Assembly: GCF_019649055.1 (NCBI RefSeq)
Contig: NW_026570256.1
Coordinates: 186,001-250,000, forward strand
Origin: Paramacrobiotus metropolitanus
Taxonomy: Eukaryota > Tardigrada > Eutardigrada > Parachela > Macrobiotidae
Direction of reading: 5' to 3'
Length of the DNA stretch: 64,000 nucleotides
In this document: positions 58,305 through 64,000 of the stretch, one piece after another
Layout: the number at the start of each line of letters is the position of its first letter
Numbering within the stretch: position 1 is the stretch's first letter
Position numbers and translations under genes: made by a program
The notes under the pieces: model-generated
Told to the model about the DNA's origin: nothing
The model's input: the letters and a program-made list of their open reading frames with translations, nothing else
The model's database searches: none

Positions 58305-58908
58305 ATGTCTTCGTCCGAGAATTTCCAACCTCTTCGCCGTCCCCCTTCCACCCTTACTTCCGCATCCTATCCTCCCGTATTCTCCCATCCTCCACCGCCA
58401 CCCGCCCGCGAGTATTCTTTACCCTCCGCTGCTGCCCCTGGCACTCGCCCCTCGATGATCAGCGCCGCCAGCACCCCGCTGCGACCGGGCGAGAATCGGC
58501 GCGGAGTGCGTTCCCCAACAGTCAACCGCAATTACAACCAGCCCCGCGGCCGTCTGACGTTCAACGCGGAGAGTGTGGAGAATGGGACGGACGAGCAGCG
58601 GAAAACGGCACAGGAGACCCCCGCCAGTGAGGCAGGGGCGGGGAGACTGCGCGAGACGCTGCGCAGAAATCAGAAATGGAAAGCCCGAGCGAGTGTTGGC
58701 CACGTTTCGCAGGCTGGATGGGGCGCCCGTTGGCGAGGCGAAGAGCGGCGACGAGAATCTGCGAGGGGGAAATGGTGAGGAGCTCTCAGACACTGTTTGC
58801 AGCGTTCTTTGCCTGTTTTGATTTTTGATTGCGTTTTGTCATTTTATTCTCTACGCAATGCAATTTCCGTCCCTTTTGAAGCTCTTAATTTTATTTTATA
58901 GTGCTAAC
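58305..58908 (+). pseudogene. Partial duplicate of MAD1 exon 1 and intron 1
   Basis: Begins MSSSEN and follows exon 1 of the MAD1-like gene closely (shared PRGRLTFNAESVENG and QETPASEAGAG). A frame change at about 58673 (AGAAATCAGAAATGG in place of an AGTCCGCAGTTAAAT-like stretch) moves VLATFRRLDGAP to another frame. Similarity continues through the donor and intron 1 to TTTTATTTTATAGTGCT (58908) and then stops. No further MAD1 exons follow. Probably a truncated duplicate. Confidence 0.85.
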
Positions 58909-58955
58909 TAGTATAAGGTCGTAACCGCCCTTAGGGCCAGCGGGCGGCGGTGTTA

Positions 58956-59342
58956 CTGTAGCCGCTAGATGAAGTGAGACCAGTGTTAGATCCGGGCGCT
59001 GCCTTCCACTCGTCGGGCAATGAGCACGAGCCTTCCTCCCACCGGGCGGCGCACACTTTGCATTTGCATTTAGTACTGTACTGCCCCTGTCAGGGGCACC
59101 CCAAAAACCACAACAAATCAGTTTTATAACTAGAAAACTATCAGAGCTCTGACATTGTACTCTTAAAAAAATATCTTTCGTTGGAAAGCTTAAAAAATTC
59201 GCAAAGAACAGTAAAACATGTAAAATATTGGTAGTAGCAGAGTGAAATCAAAAACATTATTGCATGGAGCAAAGTATGTATATTGGGCTTGCATTTTTCC
59301 GTACACCAGACTCTGTGGTCTCGCTTCATCTAGCGGCTACAG
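58956..59342. mobile_element. MITE, family copy 3 (387 bp)
   Basis: The termini CTGTAGCCGCTAGATGAAGT and its imperfect reverse complement (ending CATCTAGCGGCTACAG) are flanked by TA. It shares GATCCGG..GCTGCC and CCGTACACCAGACTCTGTGGT with copy 2 but has about 240 extra internal bases, including a CCCCTGTCAGGGGC hairpin. Confidence 0.75.
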
Positions 59343-60393
59343 TAAGTTTTGGATGTGTGAAATAGAGAAATTGAAATCATTGGTCTATTCTGTTGATGCT
59401 GTTTTTTAATTTAGACCGCTTAAGGGAAGTGACCTGACGGGGCGGCTGAACAAAATATCACCCGCTTTTTCGGTTGATTTTTCATGAATCACTTATCGCA
59501 TTGCGAATAATCCAGACTCCTTCGATAGGCAATTTTAGTGACGATTTAAAGCAATAAGACGTGGTTCAGGAAAACAAACTGTAATTGATAAAAATCATGC
59601 CAAATGAAACTGTATAAATAATTATTATGTTCCAGCTCGCTGAAGTCTCTTGGCAGTTCTTTCCCGTACGTCAATATTCGAATATTTTTAACTGGTTCAG
59701 CAAGAAAATGGTCTCTTTTTCCAACAGAAAATGTTAGTCGGCACGGTGCTTGCGCCGGTAGAGCTATATAGTCAGCAAATTTGGAGACTTGATTAAAAGA
59801 AAACTTCCACCAAAAGGTCGTACCAAAAGTAGGTTTACCTATTTTGACTGTCTGCCATCTGAAGTAATACACAACTGATATATTTTTCGTTACATAAGCA
59901 ATTATGTATATTACCCAGGAAAATTAGAATCAAATGTGTTGATTAGAAACTGGAGAAAGGAGAAACAGTATAGTTTGTACCACTTTTTCAGCTTTTACAC
60001 TGACTTTTCAAAATTCCATGATTCTTGTCTAACTCGCCCCCCCCCTCGTGCAGTTTTCGGTCATAAAATCAAAGTGTTAACTGCAAATAGTGTGCGTAAT
60101 ATTTCTGTGGTGGCAGATCTTTTTGGGAAATTCAGCTGTTTCAGTAAAAATTTCATTCCTCAGTTTTTTTTTTGTTAAGCCTGCTAGCATCTATGAATTC
60201 AAGATTCTTTGCTCCGTGAAAAAACATTTTATGCGAAGCTATGCGCGCCTAAGGCACAAGTGGACTTTCCGTTATATCGACAGCAATATTTTTTCTTCAT
60301 GAAATTTCGATTTTTTCACCGTCTGAAAGTTAGGCTGTTCTTTGGTTTTTGCACGCAGTCATTGATAGTTTCTATTTTCCCAGAAAACAGTAC
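59343..60393. other. Intergenic DNA
   Basis: No supported gene. A 109-codon minus-strand frame at 59546-59872 shares a short block with the plus strand near 61630 (TTGGCAGTTC), so it is probably a diverged repeat. Confidence 0.35.
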
Positions 60394-61444
60394 TTAACGC
60401 GAAGTGGCTAGCGAATTTTCAAAATAATTCCCAAAAATTATCATAGCTCATCTTGGAGAGCGTGTTTTTTACTACATAATGCAGTCATTGTAATGATCAT
60501 ATCCTTTTTCGTTAGCAAGTAAAAAAACGAAGTTGTACACCTGTTAAAGGGGGGGGGGGCACGTAAGGTGAGCAGAAAAATAATTGCTCGCGCCGCACTT
60601 ATTGTGAGTGATGGCATATTTCTTCAATCACTACCGACATCAATGGTTTGCCTTGAAGTAATCGCAGTCAGATGCGATCAGAATCTACCAGTGCCTCATT
60701 CAGTTTTGTTGAGCTTGTTGACAAGGAACAGAAACAAAAGACGCCATAAGCGCAGATCTGATGTCTGATTGCAGTCTTTTGTTTTAGCGTCTGTGGCTGC
60801 AAGTGCAATTCTATGGCTGGCTGACTGTACTGCGTTGCTCCACATGTGCAAGTGCTTTTGTGTGCGGCAGCCAACACCTCTCGGTACCGGCACCGAAGCC
60901 AAGAAAGACGTGTACTTTTGCAAGCTAACAGTGAACAAAACGTAAAAAAACTTTGAATAGGCGCTGTAAATACATTCAGTTACCAAAAATTACAAATAAA
61001 ATTGCAATAAATAGAGTACCGCAGTCTAAGCTTGTTATACGGACAGAATTTCTAATTAGGCCTTCGTTCGACAGATACTGCCAGAAATATCCAGGGGCAG
61101 AGTGCCCCAAGCACTTCCTTGGCACCCCTGATTTTTTATCTTTTTCTCTTGTTTATCAATCAAAATTCTGTCCGTATAATAAGCTTCTAATACTTTAATC
61201 TATAAAATGGCCGTTTCAGAATATTTTTTTTCGAATCGGTACTCTGTCAAAATCGACTACAAATTTTTCACTCTAAAAGCTATTTTTTCAGCAACAACAC
61301 ATGCGTTACTACGATTCATCTCATTTTAAAGTACAAAAATCACTTCTTTATGTGGCATATGCTACGATATTGTCTAAAAGGGTAACGCGCCGGCGGTATG
61401 CCCGTTTTCGCCAAAGGACCGAGTTGCTAGCCACTTCGCGTTAA
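60394..61444. mobile_element. TTAA-flanked inverted-repeat element, about 1.05 kb
   Basis: TTAA followed by CGCGAAGTGGCTAGC at 60394-60412 is mirrored by GCTAGCCACTTCGCG plus TTAA at 61426-61444. A TTAA duplication is typical of piggyBac-type insertion, although the terminal bases are not the usual CCY. No transposase frame is seen. A smaller element is nested inside. Confidence 0.6.
61028..61186. mobile_element. Small nested inverted-repeat element (159 bp)
   Basis: AAGCTTGTTATACGGACAG at the left is repeated in reverse complement at 61163-61186 with one mismatch. The centre holds a GGGGCAGAGTGCCCC hairpin. No coding capacity. Confidence 0.6.
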
Positions 61445-63599
61445 TGTACAGTACAACCTCTGAAGTGCAGTTTTTGAGGTATGAGTAATTTATTTTGTCT
61501 ATTAATTGAGATCAGAGTAGAGAAGTGTACTTTATTTGGAAACGCTTTTATTGTCACAAAAAGTTTACAGGATGTTGGAAAACTGTCCTTGCATAATCCG
61601 TGGCAAAGTGCAAAAAACTGGTCGATGAATATTTTGGCAGTTCCTCCCCGTTTGATTGTTCTTAGACAAAGTTATATTTTATTTCTTTTCCTTAGTAAAC
61701 GGTATTTATATCTGGATGGGCAATCAAAACTAAGGCATTGCGCTGGGAGAGGCAAAATAGGCAAACTTACTTTTGGTACGTCCTTTGCAGCTCGTTTTTC
61801 GCTATTTATATGAATATTTTTTGCTGCGCGACAGGCGTAAAACACAAAATGCCGGCTTAACTGAAAAATGTTGCCAATATACTGTCCTTACAGAAACCAG
61901 TTTGATTCAAATCAATTCCTAATGCACTGAAGGTAATTTATTTCTAAACGATCTGTTTGTGGATTTCATGAGAATTTGATGGGAGCGTTTCAATCTTCTC
62001 CTGTCCTGGATAAACATGGCCACTGGAAGCTGCCTTTTTGAACATGAAAAAACAGGGAACAACCCATTTGTCTAAAATAGGACTCAGACTTAGGGAAAGT
62101 CAGAATTAGGACTTTAGCGAGTTCGTCTAACCAGGGCACATGGGGGTCTTCCCCCTTCCAAAAAATCTCTTTTTTTGCAGAAAGGTAGCAGCCCTATGTA
62201 GGGAATTTAAAAAACATTTTCAGCGGTAGTGACCAAAGTAGGCGTGGTCAAGCGTAATTTAAAACCTTTAAATTAGCCAGTACTGCACTTATGCTAGTAC
62301 ATAGGTTTCTTCGCCATAGCCAAGTCACCAGCTCCCGCCTTCATTTCTGCAAGAAGACATAGGATCCTTCGGTATAAAAATATTCCATCAGCCAAGCATG
62401 AGTGATGATATCTCAGCTTTAACGAGCGTGACAGCGAGGCTTCGTGAGAGCGAAGCCTCACTCTCAGGACAAAATACGATGATTTAAGGTGCGCTTTACG
62501 CCGCGGGGCGATATTTAGGATGAGGGTTTTGCGTTTTTATTTCGTACGCACGGGAGGAGGATCCGTAGAGGTCACTACAGTGATTATTTAGGTTGAATCC
62601 CGTCTTGGAGGGATTCAAAAACCTTAATGTCATTTGGGGTCGCAGCAGCGGCATATAGATTCGCAGCGTAAATTACTCACGTCTTTAGGGTGTCAAGAAC
62701 ACAAAAGGTTACTAATGGCTAGATATGGCTCATTTCATACCACTGCAGAAAACCTAAAATCTTTTTTTGTTACTGTACTTCACGTAACAATAAGTATTTT
62801 GGTCGTATTCTTACTGTATTTTTACAGTGTTTTTTTACCATTCCTATCGTATTTAAAATTTTTTCATTATTTTAACTTTCATGTACTGCTGCGGTTTTGT
62901 TTAGTCTATTTAGGTATTTTTACTTATTCTGCAGCCTGCAGGCATTTTGACTTAGTTCAAGGCGTTTTTCTAATGTTATAATTATGAAAACCAAGAACAC
63001 ATTGGGAATGCAGGCGGAACACGGTGAACACGGGGACGCATCAAAGGAAACAACAGTCGTGTCTTAAACCTAGATAGTTGAAAACACCTCGCGAATACAG
63101 TAGGAATAAAGGCAGAATGCGGATGAAATACGTGGGAATGCAGCTGAAGGCCAAAGGTACTTATCATCGAGGCGTGATTAATATGCCTGCGTAGTGTACC
63201 TGTACTTTCCCGCTTACTACCTGTAATCTGCCTTTATTCCCAAAATATTCCCTAACTCGCTTTTCTAGCCTCCATGACTACTGTCGTGTAACAGCATCTT
63301 AGAGCATTCTCGCGTATCGGTCTGTGTTTAACACGTATTCCCTGCTGCTCCAGCTAAAACTCTAAAAATACGTTGTTAACACGGACAGTATGTAGGTAGA
63401 ATACGTGGGAATACGGCAATCCAGCAAAGGAAAAAGTAGTCAGATGCAACTGCAAAAAAAGTGCAACGCGAATACAGACAGAATGCTTATGGGATGCATA
63501 GGAGTGCGTGCGGAGTACTTATGGGATACAGTGAACGAAAAAGCGGGCCGATGTTATAGAGCGGTACGAAATGGGCCTTAAGTGCTAAAGATCACCACT
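61445..63599. other. Repeat-derived intergenic DNA
   Basis: No supported gene. A degenerate relative of the 81-bp array unit lies near 62673-62710 (ACTCACGTCTTTAGGGTGTC). A hairpin with GGCTTCGTGAGAGCGAAGCC lies near 62437. Between 63000 and 63520 blocks such as GGAATAAAGGCAGAATGC recur in direct and inverted form. Confidence 0.4.
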
Positions 63600-63915
63600 G
63601 TGACCTTTCTGGTTCGCCGCGTGAGGAACTCACGTCTTTGAGGGTGTCAAGAACCTTGAAGGTCACTAAAGGTCACCATTGTGACCTTTTGGGTTCGCCG
63701 CGTAAGGAACTCACGTCTTTGGGGGTGTCAAGAACCCAAAAGGTCACTAAAGGTCAACACTGTGACCTTTTGGGTTCGCCGCGTGAGGAACTCACGTCTT
63801 TGGGGGTGTCAAGAACCCAAAAGGTCACTAAAGGTCACCACTGTGACCTTTTAGGTTCGCCGCGTGAGGAACTCACGTCTTTTGAGGTGTCGAGTACCAT
63901 AAAGGTCACATTAAC
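63600..63915. repeat. 81-bp tandem array rich in AAAGGTCA
   Basis: Units start at 63600, 63681, 63762 and 63843 (GTGACCTTT), an exact 81-base period. Each unit contains GTGACCTTTTGGGTTC and its reverse complement GAACCCAAAAGGTCAC as an outer stem, with CGTGAGGAACTCACG as an inner hairpin, and a third octamer in the spacer (CTAAAGGTCAC). About ten exact octamers lie in 320 bases. The array may continue an element that extends past the window. Confidence 0.9.
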
Positions 63916-64000
63916 GTTGGCTCTCCCCGTGAGGAACTTTGCACTTTGCATCACCTTAAAAGAAACGCGGGCTCGCTTCGCTTGCCCGCTTGATTATTTT

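Overview
The window is animal nuclear DNA, probably from an invertebrate. Genes have many spliceosomal introns (a 56-bp one up to about 2.3 kb), a metazoan-type MAD1, an F-box protein, laminin-G-like modules and several families of eukaryotic transposon. I cannot fix the phylum; a tardigrade or another ecdysozoan is only a guess. I see no bacterial operon, CRISPR array or rRNA.

Layout. (1) 1.3-9.8 kb, + strand: a ten-exon spindle-checkpoint gene (MAD1/MAD1L1-like, 840 codons). Its sixth intron holds a 1.87-kb non-autonomous hAT element with an 8-bp target duplication, and inside that sits a 730-bp foldback element with a 9-bp target duplication. (2) 10-15 kb: a long (TA)n tract, palindromes and a secreted-protein first exon. 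(3) 15.2-16.0 kb: an intronless ORF resembling the N-terminal tandem-Tudor part of FMRP/FXR without KH domains. (4) 16.3-19.4 kb: a three-exon F-box protein. (5) 19.4-30.5 kb: a repeat-rich stretch with a two-exon 84-aa gene on the minus strand, one unassigned minus-strand exon pair and decayed laminin-G-like modules.

(6) 30.57-57.99 kb: a 27.4-kb Ty3/gypsy-type LTR retrotransposon. It has 346-bp LTRs about 99.4% identical, a 4-bp target duplication (ACAG) and an initiator-tRNA-Met primer site. The order is leader, coiled-coil and Gag, zinc knuckle, protease, RT, RNase H and integrase, followed by two large accessory ORF regions and a 4.4-kb 3' tail containing a tandem duplication of about 1.3 kb. 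A 1.4-kb TRIM-like LTR element with identical 243-bp LTRs is inserted in that tail. (7) 58.3-58.9 kb: a frameshifted partial duplicate of MAD1 exon 1, followed by small inverted-repeat elements and, at the right edge, an 81-bp tandem array.

Main observation: the giant element is saturated with the octamer AAAGGTCA (or TGACCTTT), about 100 exact copies by eye in 27 kb against roughly one expected. It lies in leader, coding sequence (all reading frames) and 3' tail. The octamer is the classical binding site of NR4A/DHR38 nuclear receptors (NBRE). The same octamer dominates the tandem array at the right edge. The accessory region also ends in a segment resembling a linker-histone (H15) winged helix. 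Gag, Pol and the accessory reading frames of this copy carry several stops and single-base frameshifts despite the young LTRs.
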